A stretch of 64,000 nucleotides of DNA from Acidobacteriota bacterium (GTDB lineage: Bacteria; Acidobacteriota; Terriglobia; Bryobacterales; Bryobacteraceae), in the NCBI GenBank assembly GCA_016870995.1, contig VFZU01000010.1, forward strand, positions 1 through 64,000. The letters run 5' to 3'. Below are positions 9,905 through 19,876 of the stretch, piece by piece. Made by a program: the position numbers and the translations under genes. Within the stretch, counting starts at the first letter, position 1. Each line of letters starts with the position of its first letter. The notes under the pieces were generated by a model. It was not told the DNA's origin. It ran no database searches and was given only the letters and a program-made list of their open reading frames with translations.

Positions 9905-11143
9905 TCACTTCTGAGTCTGCCATATCGTGGTGAAGCCGCGCGGCAACTTCAAATGCTTGCGGTAAACCAGAAAGCCATTCGTGTCCGTATCAAGCACTGT
10001 ATACTCGCGCACCACCTTATCTTGAACGGTTGCTCCGGGCGGCGGACCCGCAGGCGATTCGGCACGCACCAGGCGCAATCGGAGGGAGGAATTCCAGTCT
10101 GCTCCAATCAGTTCATCGAACTGAAGCGTCACGTTGAAAATTGACTCATTGCCGGGCGCATAATGCTCCAGTCGGAGAATGCGGCCTTTCGCAATACTTC
10201 CCTTTTCGGCAAGCACCTTTTTGCCAACCTTGATGTCGCGCCGAAGAGTTGCCTTTATGGCATCGCCCACTGCGTGTTCGCCATGCGCAATCTCTTGCTC
10301 GAGCGCCAGCTCAATCTCGGTGTAAGGTTCGAAAACAAGCTCACGTGAAGCCTTAGGTCCAGACGCGGTGCTATCGGATACATCCTCGAAACTCAATGTG
10401 CTTTCGCCTGAGTATTGCTTGCAGCGGCTGAGCCGGGTCCGGTTTATGGCCAACCGGCCGGTGTCATCGATCAACCGGATCACGCTCCTTAAGGGCAGCA
10501 AAGCGTCGGTTGATCCAATTTTTAAAGTCTGATACTCCATCAAATTCGATGCATTTCTTATCTCGATCTCGGGAGGGATGTCATCCGTCTCGATCGAAAT
10601 GCGCAGCAGTTCGAAGTTGTCTTTGCGGGCCCAGATGCTGCCGTGATAAGCCACCACTGCACCAATGTTCTTCTTTGGGTTGCGCAACTCATACCCGCTG
10701 CGCAAATTTGGTGTGACATAGTCGAAGCGGAGCACACGTTGTCCTTCGAGATCTACTTCACCGCCACCCCTGAACATGGTGCCATCCCCGAGAAAGATCG
10801 ACCGCGCGTGCAGCGTGAATTCCCCTGTCGAAAACGCCCCCGTTGTGACGAGACTTCGTAGTTCCGAATCTTCAAACTGCGAAGATCCAGGCCAGCCGAA
10901 TATTTCCTTGCCCGCGACGTAGCCCACTTCAAGCCGCAAAACGTCGATCAGTGATTCTTGTTCCGCGCCCGGGAACTTCTGGTACCTTTCTACCGTTTGC
11001 AGGCACGTGTAGTTCGGCATGTTGTCGAGATGACGCTTGATCGCCTGACGAATACGGGACATTCGCAGAATGTCCTCTTGCTGTAACGATTGAGCCAGCA
11101 GTGCAGGTAAAAAAATGCAGACCAGCGCAGTCCGTGCGATCAT
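9905..11143 (-). CDS. Secreted uncharacterized protein, Acidobacteriota-type
   Basis: Signal peptide MIARTALVCIFLPALLAQS; MPNYTCLQTVERYQ motif. Confidence 0.6.
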   Translation of the reverse strand: MIARTALVCIFLPALLAQSLQQEDILRMSRIRQAIKRHLDNMPNYTCLQTVERYQKFPGAEQESLIDVLRLEVGYVAGKEIFGWPGSSQFEDSELRSLVTTGAFSTGEFTLHARSIFLGDGTMFRGGGEVDLEGQRVLRFDYVTPNLRSGYELRNPKKNIGAVVAYHGSIWARKDNFELLRISIETDDIPPEIEIRNASNLMEYQTLKIGSTDALLPLRSVIRLIDDTGRLAINRTRLSRCKQYSGESTLSFEDVSDSTASGPKASRELVFEPYTEIELALEQEIAHGEHAVGDAIKATLRRDIKVGKKVLAEKGSIAKGRILRLEHYAPGNESIFNVTLQFDELIGADWNSSLRLRLVRAESPAGPPPGATVQDKVVREYTVLDTDTNGFLVYRKHLKLPRGFTTIWQTQK

Positions 11144-11157
11144 CTCTTCTTCAGCTT

Positions 11158-11388
11158 ATGTCAACCAAAGTTACGATTTTCAACAACGGACCCATTCGCA
11201 TCGAAGGGGAATTCCACATTGTGGACGCAGAAGGCAATCAATACGATCTGGCCGGACGCACCGCCATTGGCCTTTGCCGATGCGGTCTCTCCAACAACAA
11301 GCCCTTCTGTGACGGTACCCACGGCAAGCAGAGCTTTGACAGCGCTTGTAAGGCCTTTGCCTTGCCTGCCCCCAAACCGAAAGTTTAA
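11158..11388 (+). CDS. CDGSH iron-sulfur domain protein
   Basis: CRCGLSNNKPFCDGTH motif. Confidence 0.93.
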   Translation: MSTKVTIFNNGPIRIEGEFHIVDAEGNQYDLAGRTAIGLCRCGLSNNKPFCDGTHGKQSFDSACKAFALPAPKPKV

Positions 11389-11928
11389 CTAGCTCTCAAG
11401 CACACGGATGTCTTTGAGATTTCGGTAGTCTTCCGCGTAATCGAGCCCGTAGCCAACCACGAACTCATCCGGAATCTCAAAGCCACAATAATTCACCTTG
11501 ATTGGCCGCATGCGACGCTCGGGCTTGTCAAGGAATGCCGCGATGCGAATGGATCGCGGCCGACGCTGGCTCAACAAATGCACCAGGTAGGTCAGGGTCA
11601 CGCCGCTGTCTACGATATCTTCCACCACCAGAACGTCCATCCCCTCAATGCTCACGTCGAGATCCTTGGTGAGCTTTACTTCCCCGGATGTCGACTTAGC
11701 GTTGCCATAGCTGGCAATCCCCATAAAATCCACGCGCGTGGGTTTCTCGATCACGCGAGCCAGGTCGGACATAAAGATGAAGGCGCCCTTCAGGATGCCG
11801 ATCATCAAAATCGGCCCCTGGTAATCAGCGCTGATCTGCTTGCCCAGCTCTTCAATGCGGGCCTTAATCTTGTCGGCGGGAACCAGCACGCGCAGGTTCG
11901 CCGGAGGTGCAACTACAGGTTCAGACAT
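11389..11928 (-). CDS. hpt: Hypoxanthine phosphoribosyltransferase
   Basis: VLVVEDIVDSGVTLTYL PRPP motif; FVVGYGLDYAEDYRNLKDI C-terminus. Confidence 0.95.
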   Translation of the reverse strand: MSEPVVAPPANLRVLVPADKIKARIEELGKQISADYQGPILMIGILKGAFIFMSDLARVIEKPTRVDFMGIASYGNAKSTSGEVKLTKDLDVSIEGMDVLVVEDIVDSGVTLTYLVHLLSQRRPRSIRIAAFLDKPERRMRPIKVNYCGFEIPDEFVVGYGLDYAEDYRNLKDIRVLES

Positions 11929-11954
11929 CGTTACTCCTTCTCAAGTTGGAGATC

Positions 11955-12863
11955 CTAGTTTAGACTGCCGCCGCTATGCGTGTCTGCATGTTTCAATCTT
12001 GAGCTGGGTAACCCAATATGAATGTGCGGCGCGGTGCTCTTGCCGGGGATCATGGCTCGCAGCGCAATATACGGCACCTGCAGCGCCTTCAACTGATTCC
12101 TGAGCCATTCGCCTTCTTCGTCGTCGGGATTGACGCCCACGTCTACGCGCCCTGAATGATCGAAGCCAAGCATCGTGTGCAGTGCGCTTTGTCCCCGCGC
12201 ACTGATCGGCAGCGGTTTGCCAAATTGCTTTTCAAATGCCGCTTCGACGTACTTCAGATGCGCATCCTTGAAGACGCCGCTTCCGGTAAACGTTTCTACC
12301 ACCGGCTTGGGCTCATCCGCTTCCTGGGGCTCGGCCGCGAAAAGCTCTTCGATCTTTGCCATGTTCAACAGATCTTCAAACATCTTTGCCCGGCTCTCGG
12401 CCAGTTGCAGCCCCAAACGGCGATCGGCGAGTTGACGCTCGATATCGTCCACCTGACCCTTTGAGATCACGCCCTGATCTACCAGAGCCCTCTGGCCTTC
12501 GTACTGCCGGGCCACTCGCTCTACTCTGCGACCAGCGGCATCTACGAGCTCTTTCGCCTGGCTTTCGCTCAATTCCTCAACTCCGATGCGGCCGTAGAGC
12601 AAACGCCGCAAGGTATCCTCATCCCGTGCATCGGAAAGCTTGTCCTCGGCCAATTGCAGACGGGCCCGCGAAACGGCACCAATGGATGCAAGTTCCTTTA
12701 TAAGTTCGAGTTCAAAGCGCGCTTTCTCGACGGCTGGTGGCTCGGCCGCCCATCCGACAATTGAAACCGCAACCATTGCGACACACAAAAAGCTTTGACG
12801 CACTTCTATTAGTGTAGTATTCTTCCGCTCAAGAGCCCCTTTACGTGGAGCACATTTGAGCAA
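11955..12863 (-). CDS. Secreted protein, coiled-coil region plus M15/LAS-peptidase-like C-terminus
   Basis: FDHSGRVDVGVNPDDEEGEWLRNQLKALQVPYIALR...APHIHIG looks like LAS-type zinc-binding segments; start uncertain. Confidence 0.5.
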   Translation of the reverse strand: MLKCAPRKGALERKNTTLIEVRQSFLCVAMVAVSIVGWAAEPPAVEKARFELELIKELASIGAVSRARLQLAEDKLSDARDEDTLRRLLYGRIGVEELSESQAKELVDAAGRRVERVARQYEGQRALVDQGVISKGQVDDIERQLADRRLGLQLAESRAKMFEDLLNMAKIEELFAAEPQEADEPKPVVETFTGSGVFKDAHLKYVEAAFEKQFGKPLPISARGQSALHTMLGFDHSGRVDVGVNPDDEEGEWLRNQLKALQVPYIALRAMIPGKSTAPHIHIGLPSSRLKHADTHSGGSLN

Positions 12864-13239
12864 TACTTTAACAATACTTCCCCCTGAGATTCTGGCGGCC
12901 TACCGCGCCGCCGATTCGAAAAAAGCCCTCGATTTGAAGGTCCTCGACCTTCAGGAAGTATCCAGCTTTACGGATTACTTCTTCATCTGTTCCGGAACCA
13001 ACCCCAGACAAAACCATGCGATCAGCGACGAGATCGGCGAGCAGCTCGCCCAGCTCGGATACAAGCCCGTCAGCACGGAAGGCTATGAATCAGCCAACTG
13101 GATATTGATGGACTACGGCGATTTTCTGATCCATATTTTCAGCGAGGAAGCCCGCAGCTTCTACGATCTGGAAAGGCTTTGGGGCATGGCCCCCACGGTT
13201 TCTGTGCCGGCTGCTGAAGTCGGGATCGGCGCGGCTTAA
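12856..13239 (+). CDS. rsfS: Ribosomal silencing factor RsfS
   Basis: DLKVLDLQEVSSFTDYFFICSGTNPRQNHAISDEI...GYESANWILMDYGDFLIHIFSEEARSFYDLERLW; TTG start. Confidence 0.95.
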   Translation: MSNTLTILPPEILAAYRAADSKKALDLKVLDLQEVSSFTDYFFICSGTNPRQNHAISDEIGEQLAQLGYKPVSTEGYESANWILMDYGDFLIHIFSEEARSFYDLERLWGMAPTVSVPAAEVGIGAA

Positions 13240-13745
13240 CCGATACGGCCACCTCGCGCTCGCACCTCTTCAAAGAAGAGGTCACGGGCGGTTGCGCTCA
13301 GTTCCTTCGCGGCATCCGCTGCAATTTGTACTCGTATGCCGCGATCCATTAGTCCTCGTGCTGCATGCAGCACGCACAGTTCTGTCACAACGCCATAGAC
13401 AATCGCATCCGTGATTTCATGCGCTTTCAGCAGCGCCTCCATCTTCGGATTCGTAAAGCAATCCAACTGCTGCTTCTCAATCAAAATCGCCCCGTCCGTG
13501 ATCGTCTCAGCCGCCTTGCGTTGCCCGAGGCTCCCTGCGACGCAGTGGTGCGGCCAACTCTGAAATTCAACGTCATTCTCGCTGTGCGCATCCGTGGTTG
13601 CGATCAGTAAATGCCCGCCAGCCATTGCTTGCCGGTTGAGTTCGCCCACGCGGCTTAAGATCCGCTCCGCACCGGGCACATAGAGGGACCCAGCCGGAAA
13701 CACGAAATCGATCTGCGTATCCACGTCGATGTAAGCGGTTTTCAT
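13236..13745 (-). CDS. Isochorismatase-fold hydrolase, probable nicotinamidase
   Basis: YIDVDTQIDFVFPAGSLYVPGAE; YGVVTELCVLHAARGL; next to pncB. Confidence 0.85.
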   Translation of the reverse strand: MKTAYIDVDTQIDFVFPAGSLYVPGAERILSRVGELNRQAMAGGHLLIATTDAHSENDVEFQSWPHHCVAGSLGQRKAAETITDGAILIEKQQLDCFTNPKMEALLKAHEITDAIVYGVVTELCVLHAARGLMDRGIRVQIAADAAKELSATARDLFFEEVRARGGRIG

Positions 13746-13754
13746 CTACAGTTT

Positions 13755-15008
13755 CTATGACGCGGCAAGTGCACTCAGGGATGCGCTCAATTCCACCTTG
13801 CGCGCACTTCCATATACCGCGATTTGTCCTCGAGCGTATTCGCGAATTCTCGTCAGGTTCTTCTCGTCGACAATCGCCTGTCCACTCGCCACCACTTGCT
13901 TGAGCAGCGGCTCTCCGCCCACGTTCTCACCGTGAAGCCCCACCACATCGCGATCCGCAAAACGGTACACCTGCTTGGCTCCGGGCAAAGTCTGCTTACC
14001 CTCACTTCGCTTGGAGGCATGACGTCCTTCGATCTCGACCAGCTTGTAAACGGCCGACACTGCTGGGGCATCAAAGCTGGTCGCCAGGCTCGTCCCAACC
14101 CCGAAAACATCAATCGGCGCACCGCCACTGACAAGAGCGGCAATGGTATCTTCGTCGAGATCGTTGGTGGCCATAATCTTTACGGCCTGCATCCCGGCTG
14201 CGTCCAGCAGTGCCCGTACTTCCCGCGATAGTTTCATGAGGTCCCCGCTGTCCAGCCTCACGCCCCATAAGGGCTGGCCCGCTTCGATCGCATGGCGGGC
14301 GCCCTCAATTGTGTCGTAGGTATCGATCAACTGCACGCTGCGCTCACCCAGCAGTTCTTGCAGTTTGCGAAATGCCTCCATCTCACTGGCGAAACTCAAT
14401 ACCCAGCTATGGGCCGATGTGCCGAATACCGGCACTGCAAAACGAATGCCCGCCTCTACATTGCTTGTTCCCACGCAGCCCGCCACATACGCCGCGCGTC
14501 CGGCGAGGCATCCTGCCTCCGGCGCATGAGCCCGGCGCGAGCCAAACTCAACCACATCGCGGCCGCCTGCGGCTTTCAGAATGCGCGCTGCCTTGCTTGC
14601 AATCACTGTTTGAAATCCAAGTGTACTGAGCAGGTAAGTCTCGGGAATCTGGCCCTCGATGAGCGGTGCCCGCAATCGCATTAACGGCTCACGAGCAAAC
14701 ATCACCGTCCCCTCTGGGACGGCGAATACATCCCCGCTAAAGCGAAACTCAGCCAGATAATCCCAGAACCCTTTGGGCGCGTTCGTGAACTGGCCAAGAC
14801 TCTTGAGGTAGTCGATCTCCCTGCGCTCAAAACGCAGCTCGGTTAGGTAATCGATAGCTTGCGAAAGCCCACACACCACAAGGAAATCCCGCCTTGGAGG
14901 CAGGCGTCGCACAAACAACTCGAAGGTCGCTGATTCCTGCGACTTGCCGGCCATCCAGTAGCCAGCCGCCATTGTTAGCTGATAGAGATCCGTATAAAGC
15001 GCGCGCAA
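13755..15008 (-). CDS. pncB: Nicotinate phosphoribosyltransferase
   Basis: LYTDLYQLTMAAGYW...FELFVRRLPPRRDFLVVCGL; GVRLDSGDLMKLSREVRALLDAAG. Confidence 0.93.
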   Translation of the reverse strand: MRALYTDLYQLTMAAGYWMAGKSQESATFELFVRRLPPRRDFLVVCGLSQAIDYLTELRFERREIDYLKSLGQFTNAPKGFWDYLAEFRFSGDVFAVPEGTVMFAREPLMRLRAPLIEGQIPETYLLSTLGFQTVIASKAARILKAAGGRDVVEFGSRRAHAPEAGCLAGRAAYVAGCVGTSNVEAGIRFAVPVFGTSAHSWVLSFASEMEAFRKLQELLGERSVQLIDTYDTIEGARHAIEAGQPLWGVRLDSGDLMKLSREVRALLDAAGMQAVKIMATNDLDEDTIAALVSGGAPIDVFGVGTSLATSFDAPAVSAVYKLVEIEGRHASKRSEGKQTLPGAKQVYRFADRDVVGLHGENVGGEPLLKQVVASGQAIVDEKNLTRIREYARGQIAVYGSARKVELSASLSALAAS

Positions 15009-15023
15009 ATTTCGAGCTTACCG

Positions 15024-16346
15024 CTATTTCTTTGCGGCGCCGGCCTCTTTGATTTTTCCCACAGCTGCTTCCAGCTCGGCAAACGCCTTGGGGTCCACTT
15101 CGTAGTCACCCGTTTCACCCTGCCGGCGCACGTAATGAAAGTTGCCGACCTTGGAGACCATCAATTTCTCCACCGTCTTGCCATCCCGCTGCGTCAGCGT
15201 CACTGTGAACGTTGGTTTGTTAAAGCCCTTATCGACAAATGTCATTGCCGACAATCCACGCAGGCCCTGTAGAAACTCTGTCACCGTCGCCGGATCTGCC
15301 TTCTTGCCATTCCAGATCCAGTCTTCTCCCTTGCGCTCAAGCACGCTCGACTTGCCACCAGCATCGACCTGAATCCGCGTTGGATCTTCGAACCCGAAGT
15401 CCATCAGCTTTTTGTTGCGGTAATCTTCGAGACCCTTGTCGAAAATCTTTGCGAGATCTTCGCTCACCTTGTGAATCCCTTCGACGGTGCTCGACTTGGC
15501 GAGGTACTCGTTGTCCTTGGTCTTGCGAACCTCAAGAGTCTTCGTGCCCGCGCCATCGGTGAGCTTCAAAGTTCCCGCAGCAGTTGCTGTGGCAAATCCA
15601 GCAGCGTACTTCTTCGCCGCATCCTCGGCCAGGGAAGGGTCAAACTTTGCTTCCCTTACTTTGCTCAACGCCTCATCTACTACCACTGCTTCGGTGCGGT
15701 ATGGCTGCGGTTTCACCAGGCCCCAGGCTCCCTTGCTGTTCTTACCGAATTCAAAAGAATCCTGCTTACGTACCACCTCAAGCCGGGCCAGCTTTGCATC
15801 GTCAATGATCACCAACCGCTTGTCGCGCAGATCGTTGACGCTCTTGTCGAAACCGACCTTGAAGGTTTGCGCGATTGCGAACACCTTCTTTTCGTTGGGC
15901 CGCCGGGCATAGAACTTGAAGCCCACCGGAGCTTGATCTCCCACAAGCAACTGCTGCGTCTTGCCGGTCTTGTCCTTCAACGTCAGAGTGAACTGCGCTG
16001 GTTCGAGGCCATATTGAATCAGGTCTGTTGCATTCTCTTCTACGACCTGATCGGCGGAGATGGTCGACACATTGGTAACAACATCCATTGCATCTTGCGA
16101 GCTGGTAGGTACCGAGGGACTCATCACCATTTCCCAGTTGCCGCTGCCGCTGTTCTTGCGCAACACAAGCGGCTCCTCGCCCTTGCGAGCCACAGTCACC
16201 TCAACCAGATCGGCCTGCAACAACGTCACCAGTTGTTCGAGCTTCTCCGTCTTGGTCGTGCTCTCCGGGTTCTTGTTCGTATACCAAACTCCACCCGCCA
16301 GCACGGCCAAAACACTTACCGCAATCATCAATCCGCGCATCTGCAT
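15024..16346 (-). CDS. DUF4340 domain-containing protein
   Basis: Single TM then VELVRK..-type repeats (LARLEVVRKQDSFEFGKNSKGAWGLVKPQPYRTEA); downstream of Gld-type ABC genes. Confidence 0.8.
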   Translation of the reverse strand: MQMRGLMIAVSVLAVLAGGVWYTNKNPESTTKTEKLEQLVTLLQADLVEVTVARKGEEPLVLRKNSGSGNWEMVMSPSVPTSSQDAMDVVTNVSTISADQVVEENATDLIQYGLEPAQFTLTLKDKTGKTQQLLVGDQAPVGFKFYARRPNEKKVFAIAQTFKVGFDKSVNDLRDKRLVIIDDAKLARLEVVRKQDSFEFGKNSKGAWGLVKPQPYRTEAVVVDEALSKVREAKFDPSLAEDAAKKYAAGFATATAAGTLKLTDGAGTKTLEVRKTKDNEYLAKSSTVEGIHKVSEDLAKIFDKGLEDYRNKKLMDFGFEDPTRIQVDAGGKSSVLERKGEDWIWNGKKADPATVTEFLQGLRGLSAMTFVDKGFNKPTFTVTLTQRDGKTVEKLMVSKVGNFHYVRRQGETGDYEVDPKAFAELEAAVGKIKEAGAAKK

Positions 16347-16362
16347 CGCCGTCGTTCCTCCA

Positions 16363-17715
16363 TTAGCGGCGCTTGCGCCAGACCATGATTCCGGCGCCAA
16401 ACGCGATCAGCGGCAGCACAAACTGGCTCACCGCGATGACCGTGTTCATCTGGCCTTGCTCCAACTGGATACGGCGATCTTCTGGATCTTTGGGCCGGAT
16501 CGAGATCAGATCTTCGTCCGCGCTCAACCAGGCCAACATGTTCAGGAACAGATCGGCATTGCCGTAGAGCTGGATGCTCCCGTTGTCGATGAAGCTCGAA
16601 TTGCCAACGACGACAAAGCGGCCGTCCTTGTTTTCCTGGCCAGTCTTGTAGCTGCCCGCTACTGCCATTGGAAATGGCCCGCGCTTATCCTTCTCGGGGT
16701 TCGGGTCAATCTCGGCCTTGCTCAAATCGGTTAGCGCAAAGCTCGAAGACATCGACGAGAACAGTTTTTCCACCGTCGTCTTGTCGCCGTTCTTGGCATC
16801 GAGCGACCGCGGGAACGCCATTACAACGGGCCGCCCTGACATCTCACGTACAATCGGATGCGATTCGAACTTGTTGGCCAACACAGCGCCACCCATCATC
16901 TGGCCCACGCGGCTCAAGTCCACCACCAGATCCTTGTTGAGCGTCACGCCCCAACCTGCCAATACATTGGCCAGCTCTTTGTTTTCGGCGATCTTCAGCT
17001 TCGCCACGTTGAAAGGAGGATCGAGCAAGAACATTGCCTTGCCGCCGCTCTCCACGTGCTTTTTCAAGCCTTCCACTGCCGCCTGCGGGTAGTCGAACTT
17101 AGGCCCTGGAACTACCAGCACGGTGCAGCTGGATGGGATATCCGCCTTCTCCAACAGATTCAAAGTTTGTGTCCTGTAGTTATCTCGCTCAACGGTTTCC
17201 TTGACGGCCGTGTAGCCGTCGCGGGCGTTCTTGTCGAGCTCTTTTTCGCCACCACCCTGAGCGAAGCAGACTGTCCGCTCCGTCCCCTTGAGCACGCGCA
17301 CTAGGGCGCTGGTGATCTGCTCTTCGGAAAGGCTCTTGGCTTCTTCCCGCTTCTTGTCGGCTTCGACGATAATCGTGCCCAAATTCGTGATGCCTGCCGC
17401 GCGCGCCAATGCCGGCTTCTTGATCGCATCGACGTATTCCACCTTGAGCTTCGGGTTCAAAATCGTGTACTGCCCGAGCAAATCCTTGGCTTGCGTGAAG
17501 CCCTCCTGGTTATCCCAGTAGGTGATCGAGACATCCTTCGAAAGTCCCTTGACGATTTTGATCGTCTGGTCCGACAGGCTGTAGCGCTTGTTCGAGGTTG
17601 TGTCGAACGTCTTGTTGTTCTTGTTCGCCAGGTAGTTCGCCGTGCCTAGCACCGCGAGAATCACCACTACATAAACGGTCGAGTAGAGGCTGTATTTTTG
17701 TTGACGTGAATTCAT
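16363..17715 (-). CDS. Gldg-family ABC-type auxiliary protein
   Basis: KRYSLSDQTIKIVKGLSKDVSITYW...VCFAQGGGEKELDK; C-terminal TM and RKRR tail. Confidence 0.85.
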   Translation of the reverse strand: MNSRQQKYSLYSTVYVVVILAVLGTANYLANKNNKTFDTTSNKRYSLSDQTIKIVKGLSKDVSITYWDNQEGFTQAKDLLGQYTILNPKLKVEYVDAIKKPALARAAGITNLGTIIVEADKKREEAKSLSEEQITSALVRVLKGTERTVCFAQGGGEKELDKNARDGYTAVKETVERDNYRTQTLNLLEKADIPSSCTVLVVPGPKFDYPQAAVEGLKKHVESGGKAMFLLDPPFNVAKLKIAENKELANVLAGWGVTLNKDLVVDLSRVGQMMGGAVLANKFESHPIVREMSGRPVVMAFPRSLDAKNGDKTTVEKLFSSMSSSFALTDLSKAEIDPNPEKDKRGPFPMAVAGSYKTGQENKDGRFVVVGNSSFIDNGSIQLYGNADLFLNMLAWLSADEDLISIRPKDPEDRRIQLEQGQMNTVIAVSQFVLPLIAFGAGIMVWRKRR

Positions 17716-17733
17716 GGCTGGTTCGTAGTCTCC

Positions 17734-18501
17734 TTAGCCCCGGTACCGCAATGACTCAAGCGAACGGGCCGTCAGGAACAACCCAAGAAAACTGACACTC
17801 AGATAGTAAAGCGTGTCCTTCAGGTCGATCACCCCTTTGATGAACGACTCGTTGTGGCGCAATAGGGACACATAGGTCAGCACTTCAGTCAGCATGTTCT
17901 GATCCATGTTCGACATCCACTCGAACACCCACAACAACAGCAGCAGCACAAACGTGCTGAACGCGGCTGCGATCTGATTGCTCGTCACTGAAGACAAGAA
18001 CATCCCTAGCGCCAACATCGCCGCACCCTGTAGCAACAGGCCAAGATAGCCTACCGCCAGCGGCTTCCAATCCGGCTTACCGTAAGCAAACAGGAACACC
18101 AGGTTCAGGCCCGAGAACAACAGCAGGCTCGCATACATGCCCACTGCCCCGACCCACTTGCCCAACAGAATTTCCCAGTCCTTGAGTGGCGAGGTCAGCA
18201 GCAGCTCCATCGTGCCGCGGCTCTTCTCTTCAGCGAACAGGCGCATCGTCAACATCGGAATCATGAACAAGCACAACACCCCGCAGTTCCCCAGCAGGTT
18301 GCGGATTACCAGTTCGTTCAGGTTCATCGGCATGGTTCGCCCGGTCATCTGCGCTTGCATGCTGGCTCTCACAAAGAAATACACAAGCGACCAGAAGAAA
18401 TACCCGAACATAGCCGCATACGCACCGATCAGCACATAGGCGATCGGCGATTGAAAATATGCGTTCAACTCTTTGCGCGCAATCGTCAAAACGTTTCTCA
18501 T
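17734..18501 (-). CDS. ABC transporter permease (ABC-2/Gld-type)
   Basis: MRNVLTIARKELNAYFQSPIAYVLIGAYAAMFGYFFW; FAEEKSRGTMELLLTSPLKDWEILLGKWVG. Confidence 0.9.
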   Translation of the reverse strand: MRNVLTIARKELNAYFQSPIAYVLIGAYAAMFGYFFWSLVYFFVRASMQAQMTGRTMPMNLNELVIRNLLGNCGVLCLFMIPMLTMRLFAEEKSRGTMELLLTSPLKDWEILLGKWVGAVGMYASLLLFSGLNLVFLFAYGKPDWKPLAVGYLGLLLQGAAMLALGMFLSSVTSNQIAAAFSTFVLLLLLWVFEWMSNMDQNMLTEVLTYVSLLRHNESFIKGVIDLKDTLYYLSVSFLGLFLTARSLESLRYRG

Positions 18502-19445
18502 TGCCCGACTTCCTCCGCCGCGGCCGTCAGCCGCAGGAACATATCATCCAGACTCACCGCCGCCGCATCGAGGCGGTACAAATTCCAACCTTTGCCCAAT
18601 ACGATCTGTGCCAGCTTGGGCCGCAAATCCGCATCAGTAGCCGTATCCACATCCACGCGCCACAAGCCTCCGTCATCACTTGCAGTGACGGCTGTTACCC
18701 CTTCAATGCCCTCAAAAGGTGCCGTGATTTCATCGCTTGAGCTCGCGCCCTCCGGCACCGACACTTCAAGTACTGCGCCATTGCGCCGCGTCAGATCATC
18801 CAGACGTCCGCTGGTTGCGATCTTGCCCTTGTTGATGATCACCAGCGACTCGCACATCGCCTTCACTTCCTGCAAGATGTGCGTGCTCAACACGATCGTG
18901 TGATCGCCAGCGAGGCTCTTGATCAGGTCGCGTGTTTCGATAATCTGCTTCGGGTCGAAGCCACTGGTGGGTTCGTCCAGAATCAGCACATCCGGGTTGT
19001 GGATGATCGCCTGCGCCAAGCCCACACGCTGCCGGTAACCCTTGGAGAGTTTGCCGATCAACTTGCTCCATACGTCCTTCACAAAACAGCGGGTGGCTAC
19101 TTCCTGGCTTCGCGCCAGCACGTCTTTTTCCGCCACACCCTTGATCCGGGCGACAAACTGCAGATACTCGCCCACTTCCATATCCGGATACACGGGGGGC
19201 GTCTCGGGCAGGTAGCCAATTCGCTTCTTCACTTCAAGCGGCTGCTTGATCACATCAAATCCTGCGATCGTCGCCGTGCCCTCCGTGGGAGGCATAAAAC
19301 ACGTCAACATACGCATCGTCGTCGTTTTTCCCGCGCCATTCGGCCCGAGAAAACCCACGATCTGCCCCTTCTCGACAGAGAAGGAAACATGATCGACCGC
19401 GACGTTGCGCGCATAGCGCTTCGTCAATCCTTCGACCTGAATCAT
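18498..19445 (-). CDS. ABC transporter ATP-binding protein
   Basis: Walker A GPNGAGKTT; LSKGYRQRVGLAQAII signature; LILDEPTSGFDP. Confidence 0.95.
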   Translation of the reverse strand: MIQVEGLTKRYARNVAVDHVSFSVEKGQIVGFLGPNGAGKTTTMRMLTCFMPPTEGTATIAGFDVIKQPLEVKKRIGYLPETPPVYPDMEVGEYLQFVARIKGVAEKDVLARSQEVATRCFVKDVWSKLIGKLSKGYRQRVGLAQAIIHNPDVLILDEPTSGFDPKQIIETRDLIKSLAGDHTIVLSTHILQEVKAMCESLVIINKGKIATSGRLDDLTRRNGAVLEVSVPEGASSSDEITAPFEGIEGVTAVTASDDGGLWRVDVDTATDADLRPKLAQIVLGKGWNLYRLDAAAVSLDDMFLRLTAAAEEVGQ

Positions 19446-19791
19446 AAACTGATTTGCCTTTTAACTTTTAGGGTGAACCTTTATCATATCCAAGCGGGGC
19501 CAAACCCGATGCCGGTTTCCGGCAGTGACGCAAATGGTGGATAGAGCCCGGGGAACCACGCCTCCAAAGCGTCGATCGGGCATGCCAGCCGTAGCGGTCC
19601 ACGAGTCGACTCCGACCCTAAGACGCGCATCGCCACCAAACGTGAGACGATTTCCCAAGTTTGACTCGCGCGAAAGCTCATACGCTACGCTTTCGGTAGC
19701 TGCCTTGCCCCGCTTTCGATCGCAGCGTCGCCGCAGGTTTCTGTGCCGGGATTCCCGCCGCTTTTTGTTCCGCCGCCGCAATGCCTCTAAG

Positions 19792-19812
19792 TTGTTCTTA
19801 AGAAAAGAACAA
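19792..19812. repeat. Inverted repeat TTGTTCTT-AAGAA-AAGAACAA
   Basis: Perfect 8-bp arms read directly. Confidence 0.8.
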
Positions 19813-19814
19813 GA

Positions 19815-19840
19815 CGGCACAATAGATATCTACTGTGCCG
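19815..19840. promoter_or_regulatory. Near-perfect palindrome CGGCACAATAGATATCTACTGTGCCG
   Basis: 26 bp, one mismatched pair; just past the fabI stop codon. Confidence 0.6.
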
Positions 19841-19876
19841 CCCTTGATGCCGCTTTTTGTACCGGTCTTCCAGCAA

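Noticed and set aside
19461-19820. 119-aa minus ORF and overlapping small ORFs in the fabI-ABC gap
   Set aside because: Composition is Arg-rich and not protein-like in any frame; treated as non-coding.
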